This document shows positions 24,801 to 34,333 of a stretch of DNA of 64,000 nt, piece after piece. The notes below the pieces were generated by a model. That model saw nothing but the letters and a program-made list of their open reading frames with translations. It ran no database searches and had not been told where the DNA came from. This DNA is from Pseudopyrenochaeta lycopersici (Eukaryota; Ascomycota; Dothideomycetes; Pleosporales; Pseudopyrenochaetaceae): the NCBI GenBank assembly GCA_003313425.1, contig NHZP01000008.1, positions 1,302,001-1,366,000 of the forward strand. Direction: 5' to 3'. Position 1 is the stretch's first letter, and each line of letters opens with the position of its first letter. Made by a program: the position numbers and the translations under genes.

Positions 24801-25692
24801 TACTGTAGTTCTCCACACGCACAATAGGACTTGTCAGGTGTCGCACAAGCGGGCGAGGGTTTGCAAGTGGCACATTACCAGGACTATTTGTCAGCGCCGG
24901 GCTTTGGGTTTGTTTGATTGGTGTTGAGTGTTGGAGTTGGGTTGTATGATTCGGCGGTGTAGAATATGTGTTATTGTAGTGCATTGTGGGGAAGGCTGAG
25001 ATGTCGTCGCCAACCACGGGACTAGAATTATTTGTCCCACATGGGGAGAGTAACTGGTGATGAGGTTCCAATGAGGTATTGTTTGGGAGAGTTGGTGGTT
25101 GAGCGTTGTAGGTATTCAATGTTCCTGAGGTTAAAAGCGACATGTTGACGTTCTCTTGAAATGGCGGGAAGGTGTTATTTGAGGTGTTGTCAGTGAACGT
25201 AAGACTAGAGAATTCGTCTAGAACGTGTCCGTTGAAATTTGATGTCGTATAGCTGCTGGGATCTTGTAAATTAGGGTCACTCATGTACCCTGCTTTGGGA
25301 CTAAGGTGTTCTACCGAGTGCGCCGGAGAGATGCCTTGACTGTTGCCGTAGTACGATCCTGGGGAGAGACTGTAGTTTTGCGTTTGGCCGTAGACATGCG
25401 GTGGAGGATATGACATGTCTGGGTGCAGCGAAGAGTCGAAGGAAGAGTCAGCATTTGGAGTGAAGATAGATTCTTGGCCAGGGGTACTGGATGATGGAAG
25501 CGCAACCATAGAACCGTCGTACACAATGGAGGTGGGTTCCGCAGAGAATGTGAATGTGCCTTGGGCATCTGGCATTAGAAATGTCTCGGTAGGAAGCGTA
25601 GGATGGTAGCCATTAGCCTGCGTATCCTGAAGGTGGCGTTGTTGGCGCCGCTGACCCTCATAGGGCTGTGCGTTGGCATCAACCGCATTCAT
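21817..25692 (-). CDS. Large C2H2 zinc-finger protein (ZF-B), candidate transcription factor
   Basis: The start is the ATG at 25692 (MNAVDANAQPYEGQ). A 51-bp sequence at 22632-22682 has a GTAAAC donor, GCTAAC branch and GTGCAG acceptor and is probably a spliced intron, giving 1,274 residues; unspliced it stays open (1,291). The N-terminal two thirds are Asn/Ser/Pro/Gln-rich low complexity. Fingers lie at about 890-985: CPLCFKVKKFYKPSDWTKHVH, CTFPNCGEPKSFKRKADWVRH, and CQIADCNHTCYRKDNFVQH. After the intron comes a conserved block beginning DDIWAIVERCRRDT and continuing CRFCGNICNSWKKLTVHLAK, which is shared by a family of Pezizomycotina C2H2 proteins. The C-terminus is Tyr/Gln/Pro-rich. No function is known to me; a nuclear regulator is inferred. 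It lies tandem with ZF-A on the same strand. Confidence 0.85.
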   Translation of the reverse strand: MNAVDANAQPYEGQRRQQRHLQDTQANGYHPTLPTETFLMPDAQGTFTFSAEPTSIVYDGSMVALPSSSTPGQESIFTPNADSSFDSSLHPDMSYPPPHVYGQTQNYSLSPGSYYGNSQGISPAHSVEHLSPKAGYMSDPNLQDPSSYTTSNFNGHVLDEFSSLTFTDNTSNNTFPPFQENVNMSLLTSGTLNTYNAQPPTLPNNTSLEPHHQLLSPCGTNNSSPVVGDDISAFPTMHYNNTYSTPPNHTTQLQHSTPIKQTQSPALTNSPGNVPLANPRPLVRHLTSPIVRVENYSSREESPSRSDNSRPVSKRSHGSRRSGNHLSPYPQNESSSDDEDSHEQVRVQPLLRGRQRNDDGSWSTAIGSNQAGLSPDDRQVMKDAWVPSIDEIAEQRSKHEKKLEVQEWLTKSEVGSEAGDVGPSNNLLKPITGRRRAKSTNDVHRRVGQGHFGLGVRTDFDRIDDTGIPGPGVYIDEQSDLGDYEDDDDDYAEPESPPAAIDVHASHADNSYFPPTKDSVSIMGAIVRPWVDVPSQPSNPSTRYQPPTSNAAMMRFRLRANDVESASLAATVGSRRLSESDLGSIRASPGIARLIEPKQKERQRRPSFLDNILPKRTPSNLLKRKGSIPVQQPPDTGLDKSKEPVFDKPKRMGSWGRPKSPRVDTNLSNHSRDAGPLSSTGLSATPGPWYQGAKNVIKRSRSRSDLGRSLGLAELMTQHGGPPMPMLASPLAETEATKPSAQPSPVGDDDDDEQEAVTMDLKVRTDPIIPSYEGFRTHARQLNPRLADFMVERITQEQTRRYKRLLEFKVKHLNAVKSKTCSSGNFCPDLGGEAKQLPPRAGNKDADAPFIGFQITAPGSSDDDGEPPPEGTVVSAQFPSGVPLPPVKRLPAEFECPLCFKVKKFYKPSDWTKHVHEDVQPFTCTFPNCGEPKSFKRKADWVRHENERHRQLENWTCQIADCNHTCYRKDNFVQHLVREHKIAEPRQRTGRGNNKDAPANVDQGKPPTVRLSVTMANICADDIWAIVERCRRDTTKLPRDEPCRFCGNICNSWKKLTVHLAKHMEQISMPILPLVDQKQLNADSIISPVVEMPESRKLSATPSRSPIDNPSRYNPNSTLAPGIDPSGLYPHDSKPEVASNVMHTYPPPQIVPYKTQQPTQINGYENYNAGNAPNYPSQTYPGLQDPPKPRGYNNGLQIPTQQYHGGNIPNGVSQYGMSPISAVQQQQAMYTDSPVDTTAFPQYYTQEPQNLTNDLSSLGYDNTNTMQYQQQGTYPAMSYLTTQHNYQYQGQ

Positions 25693-28405
25693 TGTCACAC
25701 CAGTCGCGCCGAATCACCAGAAGGCAGATTCGAGGTTAATTGACAGGGGATGACTGACGTCGGATCGCGGCAATCTGGAGCGGATCAAAAGTAACGTGAC
25801 TCCGATTCCGCTGGTTAGGGAGGCATAGTGCTGCCTTGCGGCTATTGATGATATTATGCGAATGACAGGAAGCCCAGAGGAGAGGAAAGCAGGGGCCGAC
25901 GGCGGCGACGCGTCAAAGTGCGCAAACAAAGTTTGAAATGGCGAAATAGAAGAGAAGAAGATCGCAGCGCGACCGAGGAGGAATAAAGTCGGGAAGCTGA
26001 AGGCTTGACGTTGGCGATCTGCCTCGCAGAGGACGGGAGGCTCAAGCCGTAGAGGTTAGAGGCAGTGCTGGTCTCCACGAAGTTGACAACTTTACACCGA
26101 AGTGGGTCGGGAGTGGATTTCGGGTAAGAGCGCGCGCGAGCAACAAGAAGAAGACGTGAGTTGATCCGACCGGTTGGTAGAAACAGGGTGGATTATCGTA
26201 GTTGTTGATGGAGCCAGCCGCAGCAGCGAGGGAGAATTCGAGGCACCGGTCAAGGCTGATTTGCCCCAAGATGTCCCAAATGGCAAGGCCGGGGTAGAAG
26301 GCTGAATGCCAAGCGCACGCTGTTGGCGGGCTCGACACAGTGAGGGCGCAGGTCGCTCCGACGTCTGATAGTCGAGAGAAAGGTGCAGCTTGATTGAAAA
26401 CAAGCGCGACAGCGCGACGGGAGCTGCAAGCTTGACTGGCAACTCGAGGCAGATTTGCAGATGCGTGACACGCTCTTGGCAGGCTTGATACAACGGCACA
26501 GCCTCAGCTGCTAGAAGGAAGCGGGAACGAGGGCGAGCACGGGGCCAGTGGCTATGTTTGAACCATCATATCTCATAGTCATGTTGGCCCGCCTTGTTCG
26601 AGATGGCGAGTTTGTTATTATCATCTCATACCAAATACCACTGTGGAGCGCCCATTCAGCGCTCAAAATTCACGAGACAAATGGCGCTGTTGTCCGCCAC
26701 GCATGCTGGCGCTTAGCTATTTAGCAGCCGATGCCGAGGGTGCTATATAAAGGAAAGCCAAGCCCGCAGTTGCTCTTCAAATCTAGCGAATGCCATCACC
26801 AGCAGGTACCTGCAGGAGCTTAAACATGAAACAATGCGGATATTCCAATGCGATATCCAACTTTTACAGTGACATGTTCCTCGCAATGCGTGTTTGTTGC
26901 ACATTCAGCCACTATGGAGATGAAGCATGCTTAGCCACGTCGCAACTGGAAGATTCAGTGGCTGGCCCCAGTTTCAGAGAGCGATGCCGGATAGGCTCCC
27001 GAATGTTAGTGGAGCTCCGGAGATATGGCTGAAGAGGTCGGAGGTACACGGATTCTCCTACTATGAGCTAGAGCTAGAAAAAATGATGTGTAAATTGATT
27101 GCGGGTGGACACAATTCGCTCAAAATAGCGGCCTTCAGGTCTGCCTTGTTAAAATTGTATCTTAGGGTGGAGCGCCCCTCGGTGGGCGGCGATGTATAGC
27201 TGCGACAAAGACGCTGACTGTGATGATAAGCCACGGGTAGGGTAGAGCCACAATTGGCAGTACCGTACGGCGCAAATGGATCAGCGGAGTTATTCATGGT
27301 ACAAGCTTCCAAAATGCTCAGCTTCTGGAAATGTCATGTTGGCGACTAGATCAAACAACTGCGGCGAAGCGACGCTGCGGGCTCGTCGCAGCAGACTGTG
27401 AGAGTAGTGTGACTTCATCGCTCTCCGAGCAGTCTTGGGCGTAGCAGTTCATGACTTGTTGCAACGGGTATGTTGATTGGGATGAACGAAGGGAGTCAAG
27501 TAGGACGAGGGAAAGTGGGTTACTACCTCTTGGAGCGGACATGATCCTTTTGATTGTCTTCGCGAAACATGCAGGAAGGGTCCTGCTGTTGAAGAGTCTG
27601 AGAGGGTGTCAGAAAAGACGCAAGGTCCTGTCTGCTATCCTGGTCTGGTGCCAAAACACAGCTGGAGAAAGCATCATCGCTCATCGCAGCCGACGACTTT
27701 GTACTTTTGGTAAGACTTGATGCGTCGTAGCTTTTGTTGAAGCTATCATCAAGTTCAGCTTAGATTCTGGTCTTTCCCTGCTCCGGCCCAAAGGCACCTC
27801 GGCGCCGGGAGGGCAATAATCTGGCATTTGACGGAGCATAGAATTCTCGAAAGCGTTGGGATTTAGGGACAACAGTTGAGCTGATGGACTGAATGCACTC
27901 AATGCGCTGAGTTGAATCAAAGAGCATCTGATTGACCAGCGAGCGAGGTTTGTTGCAGGGGCTAACCTTTTCCGCAGGCATTCCATCTGCAGTGCCTGAG
28001 AATGCGGGCAGGTGGGTGCGGCAGTCAACTGGACCCTCACCTTCGGCGGAACGGAGACTAAGCACCACTTGTCTCTGCAGCTTCCTGTACGCAAGTATGA
28101 GCCGACTTCTGGTGCGCTTTTTCTTTCCCTTCCTCCTCCCACCTTTGATCTGGTGATCGCCGCTCTCTCCTCGCGTCGCGAAGTTCACGTCTGGTGCTGC
28201 GCGTCATTGGTTGCATTCGCATGTGACAGCGTCACAGGACGGATTGAGCAGCGACCACAGTGCAGAAAAATCAACATTCACGGCCCATTGCGAGGTTGTA
28301 CAGCTCTGGCTATTCACTGCTTTTTCAGTTGCTTTTCAAACAGCCTGCTCCAAACACTACCAGCCACATCCACCCCTCCTCCCAGCGTCCCCATACGTTG
28401 CAGCC
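25693..28405. other. 2.7-kb intergenic region between divergent genes
   Basis: Separates ZF-B (-) from the unrecognised + gene at 28406. Long leaders are plausible. Minus-strand frames at 26042-26499 and 27681-28188 (up to 153 codons) overlap each other in different frames and show no recognisable domain, so I do not call them. Confidence 0.4.
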
Positions 28406-29608
28406 ATGCCTGGGCTCGACCAGGTCATCCCACGCCCCGATTTCAGGGAGCTTCTCCCACCGCTACTAGCTTGCCTGTCCACAGCGAACACATCGAAAGA
28501 TGTTCCTCCAGGCCTATTGCCTCTTTTGTCGCCCATTCTCCGCCAGCGAGTGCAGTTGCTCTCCTCAAACGACTGGCTGTCTCTGCTCTGCTGGGACAGG
28601 GAAATTGGCGCAAAACTACCACAAGTGATTGAAAAGATACACGTTGAGCCACATCCAGCGTCAGGCGAGATTGAGGTCGAGGAGCCGGATCAGATACAGT
28701 ACCGACGATCCGACCCCGAGACACTGCATGCGAGATTGGTCCTGGGCGAGTTCGGACTCATCCCAACATATCTATGGTGCACTGGGGGAGAAGCCGGAAA
28801 TAGATGGTCATTAGCCGAGCTGAGAGGAACTGAGGATGCAGACGACGGGACCGACTGGTTCGACAGCATGGGCGAGGCGAATGAGGCAGGTTTTCGACGA
28901 AGGGCACTAAAGAGCAATGGCATCACACCCCAGCCGGCAGCACTACAGCTGGAGCATGCGAAGGAAGAAGAGGAGGATGACGATTCATATTGGGCTGCTT
29001 ATGACCGAACACCAGGGCGAACACCGCAACTTAAACGCTCACCAGCTCCAATGTCCAGCAGTCGCACACAAATTGGGCCCACCCAGTCAGAGCTTGAGTA
29101 TTTTGCGAGATATGCGTCGGAGGTGCAGCCAGCGCTCGACGCTCATGACCCAGATGAGGCTGATCCAGCAGTTGGCGAGTCAACTCTGAACGGCAACACC
29201 TTGAACTACACCCGCGAGCTGCAGACTGAACCACTTGAGACTACAAACCTGGGACCAAACGGCTTCGACTCTTCAATGCCACCGGCATACTTGAGTAGCG
29301 CCACAAATGGCAATGGTATCAATGGGAAGGACAGCTTGGAACATGTCGAATCCGTCGAAGAAGACCGTAACGCAGCATTGAACCACCCGCGGCCATCCTC
29401 CTCAGCGTCCACAAATTCTGTGGAGCGGCTAGAGCGTAAGGCGGAGAACTACAGCCAAGCCGAGCTTGCCATCAAGCAGCATATCAGCACAGATATCAAG
29501 AGCTTGTTCCGCTTAGCTAGAGCTTCAGGCATCGATAGGGAAGAGTTTGAACGCATCATCCAGCGAGAATTGGAAGTGCTCCCTCTGCTCGAGCAAGAAA
29601 TGTCTTAG
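28406..29608 (+). CDS. Unrecognised fungal protein, 400 residues
   Basis: The start is the ATG in good context (GCAGCCATGCC); the upstream in-frame extension looks like leader. I do not recognise the family. The N-terminal 130 residues look globular and helical (DFRELLPPLLACL, LPLLSPILRQRVQLLSS, DWLSLLCWD) and are followed by an acidic linker, a YWAAYDRTP motif after a run of Glu/Asp (about 195-205), a Ser/Asn-rich disordered centre, and a C-terminal helical segment (AELAIKQHISTDIKSLFRLA, then IDREEFERIIQRELEVL). No signal peptide or membrane span is seen. The even, intact 400-codon frame with two structured ends supports a real gene. It is convergent with SPC2. Confidence 0.75.
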   Translation: MPGLDQVIPRPDFRELLPPLLACLSTANTSKDVPPGLLPLLSPILRQRVQLLSSNDWLSLLCWDREIGAKLPQVIEKIHVEPHPASGEIEVEEPDQIQYRRSDPETLHARLVLGEFGLIPTYLWCTGGEAGNRWSLAELRGTEDADDGTDWFDSMGEANEAGFRRRALKSNGITPQPAALQLEHAKEEEEDDDSYWAAYDRTPGRTPQLKRSPAPMSSSRTQIGPTQSELEYFARYASEVQPALDAHDPDEADPAVGESTLNGNTLNYTRELQTEPLETTNLGPNGFDSSMPPAYLSSATNGNGINGKDSLEHVESVEEDRNAALNHPRPSSSASTNSVERLERKAENYSQAELAIKQHISTDIKSLFRLARASGIDREEFERIIQRELEVLPLLEQEMS

Positions 29609-29968
29609 TATAACGAAATTCGAATGGGCAAAATTAGTTAGCGGCATACCTTTATAAGTTGGTCTGGGTGGTCGCTTGGCGTCTCTACCAGGAACATATG
29701 TCTCCTTTATTAGCATTCCCAAGGCGTTGGTTGCATAGCTAGACACTTCATGCAACTTTTGTAGGTCTTGAACATTGCATCAATATCAATTCATGTTCTC
29801 TAGTCTCGTGGTGACCAAACCGGTTCCAATGTCCAAGTCTCAAAACTTCCTCGCTGCCCGTCATAGCCAGCCCAAACAATTAATCTTGTTGGTCACGAGG
29901 AGATCTACTTTTCTGGGGATGCCTTAAACGCCATCTTCTGTCCTATCATGCACCAGCTATGTTCTCGT
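29609..29968. other. Convergent 3' intergenic region
   Basis: Sequence between the 28406 gene and the SPC2 stop, presumably overlapping 3' UTRs. A 76-codon minus frame at 29525-29755 overlaps the neighbouring gene and is not supported. Confidence 0.5.
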
Positions 29969-30776
29969 CTATGCCTTCCTCCTCCTCTGGCTTCCACCCC
30001 CACTCGCAATCGTCGCCCCGCTAGCTTTCAATTGCTCCAGTATCTCTACCGCATTCGAGCTATTCAAGTTTAAGCTGGTCTGCATTCCACCGGCACTTGC
30101 ACTTCCCCTGCCAATCTCTTCGACAACATTATTCGGGTCCGCTGCGCCAACCACGGGAATCTCTGATGCGAGCCATTGCTGGAAGGGCTTTGCAATAAAG
30201 TAGCCGTCAGACGTGAACCAGCGCGTCATGGGCGCGCGGATGTGGATAGTTTGCTTTGGGTTCGAGCCGTAAGGGGCAGGTGTGAAGACGACATCGCATT
30301 CGTAGATGGGGATGTGTTTCTTAGTAGAAGAGGATATTCGGACCTGTAGTCAATTATTAGTACCAGGCTTCAGCTTACGCCATTCATTGACAATGGTAGT
30401 ACCTTCCCCGTCTTCCCCTCGCCCTCGTACACAACACCCTTTTCCACAAACCATAGCCAGTAGCTGAATGCGCCATTTAGAAGGAAGTAGGCAACCACTG
30501 CTGGCAATGTGTATGGCTTGGAAGCTTCCCAGCCAAATTTCCAGTCAAAGTAGAAGAGCGCTCCAGCTATAACGACGGCCGAATAGCCTAGTACTAACCG
30601 GACATCGGTCTGGGTATGTATTTGCTTGAACTTCAGGGAGTGTAGGTAGTTGGGAAGAGCATCGTCAGTTGTGTTCTTGAGATCTATGTCGTGTCAGAAT
30701 TACCATGTCTCTTTGGTTGCGACATCCGGAGCATACCAGAGAGTGAATGGACAGCAATTTTCTGTGTGGCGGACAT
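29969..30776 (-). CDS. SPC2: Signal peptidase complex subunit 2 (SPC25 homologue)
   Basis: Three exons (30776-30737, 30683-30403, 30343-29969) give 231 residues. SPC2 is a non-catalytic ER-membrane subunit of signal peptidase that contacts the Sec61 channel. The sequence shows MSATQKIAVHSLS, then DDALPNYLHSLKFKQIHTQTD, two closely spaced membrane spans (LVLGYSAVVIAGALFYFDW and AVVAYFLLNGAFSYWLWFV) connected by a short WKFGWEASKPYTLP turn, and a cytosolic domain with HIPIYECDVVFTPAPYG and MTRWFTSDGYF. This two-span hairpin with both ends cytosolic is the SPC25 fold. Introns of 53 and 59 bp, the second with TACTAAT. The gene diverges from EMC3. Confidence 0.93.
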
Positions 30777-31029
30777 TTTGGACTGTTGGATTGCTTCAGC
30801 CTGTACTTCTTTAGAAAAGAGAAGTGTGGTGGTGCAGGCCAAGGTTTCCTCAAGTCGGTGATGAGGCAGGTCTGGTGGGTGGACACCTTTCCACAAGTGA
30901 GCGCGGACCCTTGTAAACGACGAATGCCGCGCTTGAGGCTCCGCGCGGGAGAGCTTCATCGTCAGAACCGCAACCACACCTGCACCATCTCACCTTCCAT
31001 CACGCGCAATTCCGTCTACTACCGGCAAG
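30777..31029. promoter_or_regulatory. Bidirectional promoter between SPC2 and EMC3
   Basis: The ATGs of SPC2 (-) and EMC3 (+) lie head to head 253 bp apart, so both 5' UTRs and promoters must fit here. Both products are ER membrane machinery, so co-regulation is plausible. I see no clear UPRE-like element by eye. Confidence 0.7.
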
Positions 31030-32353
31030 ATGGGACAGCCTGTGGTCCAGACGATCCATAGGGATCCCGCCCTGTTGTACGTCGGTGGTGTTGCTGGTGA
31101 ACCAGAATCATAACGCTAATAATCACATAGTTGGTGGATTCTGCTTCCCATCACCGTGGTTATGGTATGTTCGTCGTCATCAAGTTGGCACGCAGTGTTC
31201 TAATCGCATCTTCAGATCCTGACAGGCATCCTCCGCCACTATGCAATGACCCTCCTCCAGAGCGCCCCAAAGAAGGCCGACCTTCCCAAAATTCGGCAGC
31301 AGCGCTCCCTCGTCCGAGGTGTCAATCTTCGCACCAACGCAAATGTGCTCTCCCCTTCCTCCTTCGCTGCTCGCAAGTCCTACATGGTCTCAGCATATCA
31401 AGAGGGGAAGTTTCTGGCCGAGCCTGAGCTGAGGGGCAAACCGCGACCAAATCCTATGAGCGATCCAGCGGCAATGGAAGGCATGATGGGCATGATGAAG
31501 GGAAACATGGCTATGATGGTTCCGCAAACTCTGATTATGGGGTGGATCAACGCATTCTTCTCGGGCTTTGTCATCAGTAAGTCTACCTTTCGCAACTAGT
31601 ACCCTACCACCAAGGATCGGATTCTCGTGCTCGCCAAAAATCTTCACTCCAGTCTGCCAGGTGACTCTAGAAGCGCTCGGCTGGCCAGCAACTATTTGCG
31701 CATGGGTGAGCGGGCCCTGCACAGAGCGCCGCCACAATCAACAAACATGGCGAAGCGAATTGTTGATCCCTCTCCGCGGACGCAGAGTCCTATTGTTTAG
31801 CACATTATTCGGTCAAGGACGGGACAACTGCTCGTCTCCATACTCCCCAGAAAATCTTCCAGCGATGCAAGATCTCGGCACGAGCAACATTGCGGCACCT
31901 TCCGAGCCCTGAACTTGGGATTCTTGCTAACCCATGTTGATCTACAGTGAAACTCCCCTTCCCGTTGACTCCACAATTCAAGTCAATGCTTCAGTCTGGC
32001 GTAGGCACTCGTGACTTGGACGTGAGATGGGTGTCCAGCTTGTCCTGGTACTTCCTTACACTATTCGGACTGCAGCCCGTCTATAACTTTATCCTGGGCA
32101 GCAACAATGGTATGTACCCCTGTTCAACAATGAAAGCCTTCCTACCTGAGCCGAGCTGACAGAACACCTTCCAGCCGCAAACCAGGTCACGCAACAGATG
32201 GCCATGGCCAACCCTGGTGCAGGCGGCGTAATGGGTCCAGAACAGGATCCTGACAAGCTATTCTTGAGCGAAGCTGAGAACTTGGAGGTGGTGGAGCACC
32301 GGTGGATCCTTGAGGGAATCGAAGATCGTCTAGTCGCCAAACTTGCGGCGTGA
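31030..32353 (+). CDS. EMC3: ER membrane protein complex subunit 3
   Basis: Five exons (31030-31076, 31131-31164, 31216-31576, 31948-32109, 32175-32353) give 260 residues, the usual EMC3 length. EMC3 belongs to the Oxa1/YidC insertase superfamily (DUF106/TMCO1-like) and forms the insertase groove of the EMC, which inserts tail-anchored and multipass proteins. Evidence: HRDPALFWWILLPITVVMIL (first span across two introns), LTGILRHYAM, the cytosolic coiled segment with KIRQQRSLVRG and SFAARKSYMV, MMKGNMAMMVPQTLIMGWIN into the second span, GFVIMKLPFPLTPQFKSMLQ, SLSWYFLTLFGLQPVY and the final ANQVTQQMAMAN. The second exon is only 34 bp. The third intron (371 bp) is several times longer than the others. 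Confidence 0.95.
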
Positions 32354-34333
32354 ATGTCGGCGCGCGGATGGCGTCAATTATTCGCAATGATTAGGCCCAT
32401 GTACAGTGCTGGCTCTCAGACCATGGTATCTATAGAAGCCAGGGCGAGTTTCATCCGGCGCTACACCTTGTGCACGGTCGTTTGATCCGCACAGCCGGCC
32501 ACGAGATAGCCCAATTCAATGACAGTCCTCCTGTCCCAGTCACACGGTAACTGTGGCAGTGGTATGATGTGGAATGCATATAATAGCCGGAGATCTGCGG
32601 GGACGGCAGAGGAGCTGATGTGCCAAGCGTAAGCGCTCTGTAGATACCCTTTCAAGCTGGAGATGAGGAATTCAATCTTGTCATCAGGCCCTGGAGCAGA
32701 GCCGCCAGATGATGTGATGCTCCTGGATAGCGAATATTTTGTGGGAACCAGTACCTCCTGCTCACCCAAGCGCTGATGCAGGGGTGAAGCAATGTCCTCC
32801 TGATGGTGCTGGTGCTCTGTTGCTCGAACTCGAGACGATGACCGTGCTCTAGTCCTCCATATGCGCACTTTCCCCACCACTTGTTTACCAATCCCCTCTT
32901 AGGCTACGCGGCTCGCTCCGCCCCCCAATTGCGCCCCGGAGCCCAAAACCAACTTGAGCTCGTCCAGCAATCGATCGGTTGCGAGTCGTGTATGCCTAAG
33001 TCCTGAGGCATCCACGGACCTGGGTGCGGATGCGGACCGCTGGCGAAACAGCCCAGGCGTATATTCCCCACCCTGTTCACAATGGGCATGGCGTTGTCAT
33101 TGTTACTACGCTCGTATTAGTACCCATTTGCGATGTGTGACAGCTGTAGAAGCAGGCAGATGGTGCTTCGCCCTGTCTTGGTGCCTAGTACCATTCTCGA
33201 CTGGAATGCGCCCCATCTGATGGGGCTCTCACGCGTCGGACAGTCCAATCGAATGAAGCCCCTCCACCACCCTCCCCAGTGCCTCCTCTTCTTCGGGACC
33301 TGGCCTGCTCAATCAGCAGTTCTTCTCCGCGGCGTCCTTAGAACGGTCAGACCCCTGATGCAGGTGCGGGTGTACAAAAATTAGCTCACCATAACTCCTC
33401 AAGCGAGGCCTCCTAATGAAACTATCGGCTTTGAAGCTCCGTGGTTCGCGACTTTTCATCTCATGCCCGTCGTTCGTTTCATTGCTTCTTCGTTCCTCCG
33501 GCCCCCAACGGTTGAACGTGTGGACTGGCACATTTAGCGTCCACCTTGCGTACTAGGTTTCGCATCTACTGTTCCGAGCGTGCGCCCGTGCTGCCGCAGA
33601 GACGCAGTTCAAGCAGGGTGAGCCGGGGGGTTCTCGCGATACGGTAGTGATCTGCTGAACCTATGGCGTACTAGTAATTACTTTTTGACCCGGGACGTGT
33701 GTCTGGTGGCTTGCTTGACCCTATCCGCTTTGGCGGCCAGAGTTAAACGCCCACATCCAGGAGTCGTGGCTGGTCCAGCTGTCCTTTTCCAAGCAACACA
33801 CATTGTACCGGTGAATAGATAGTGCAAGGGTCATGCAAGCCACGGCCAGGGTCGTGCAGCCAGCGTTTTATTGGTGGTGCGATGAGGCTCTGCTAGTTCC
33901 ATATGCCATAAAGACGAGAAGAGCATGGGAGCTCAAGAGATGGATACGCCTGACCAAACTCGTGGGCAGTGCAACTCCATATCAAGTTTCTTACTCTGTT
34001 GCCTTGGAGGCATTACACTTCCAGTTTATGCACCGCCCCTCTTGTCCTACTTTTTCCCTATCTAGACTCAGCTTGTGGACTACTTGTGCTCGTTCGCTAT
34101 TAGACAAGAGAATCGCCTTGATCCTGCTATCATCTATATCAATTCGAATGAGACTTCAAGGCAAGTCGACAATTCTCGAGACTATGCAATACTTCCTGAC
34201 TTTGTACTTCAGCAAACACGCCCTCCTACTTGATTGAGTAGCAATCCAATATAGCAGCGCTTTCGTCTATTTAGAGACTTGTCCCCGCCGACTATTTTGG
34301 TTACACCAACTTGTGCATCTGCAGGGTTCTACT
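32354..34333. other. 2-kb intergenic region upstream of ZF-C
   Basis: No supported gene. A minus-strand 139-codon frame (32461-32880) has no ATG at its upstream end and no recognisable domain. A + frame at 33833-34237 is probably ZF-C leader. Confidence 0.45.

Noticed and set aside
26042..26499. Two overlapping minus frames upstream of ZF-B
   Set aside because: They occupy the same DNA in different frames, lack domains, and are best explained as ZF-B leader.
27681..28188. Minus frames of 142-153 codons before the 28406 gene
   Set aside because: Basic and protein-like in part, but without recognised motifs and mutually overlapping; not enough to call a gene.
32461..32880. 139-codon minus frame downstream of EMC3
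   Set aside because: Opens without an ATG; no homology signal by eye.
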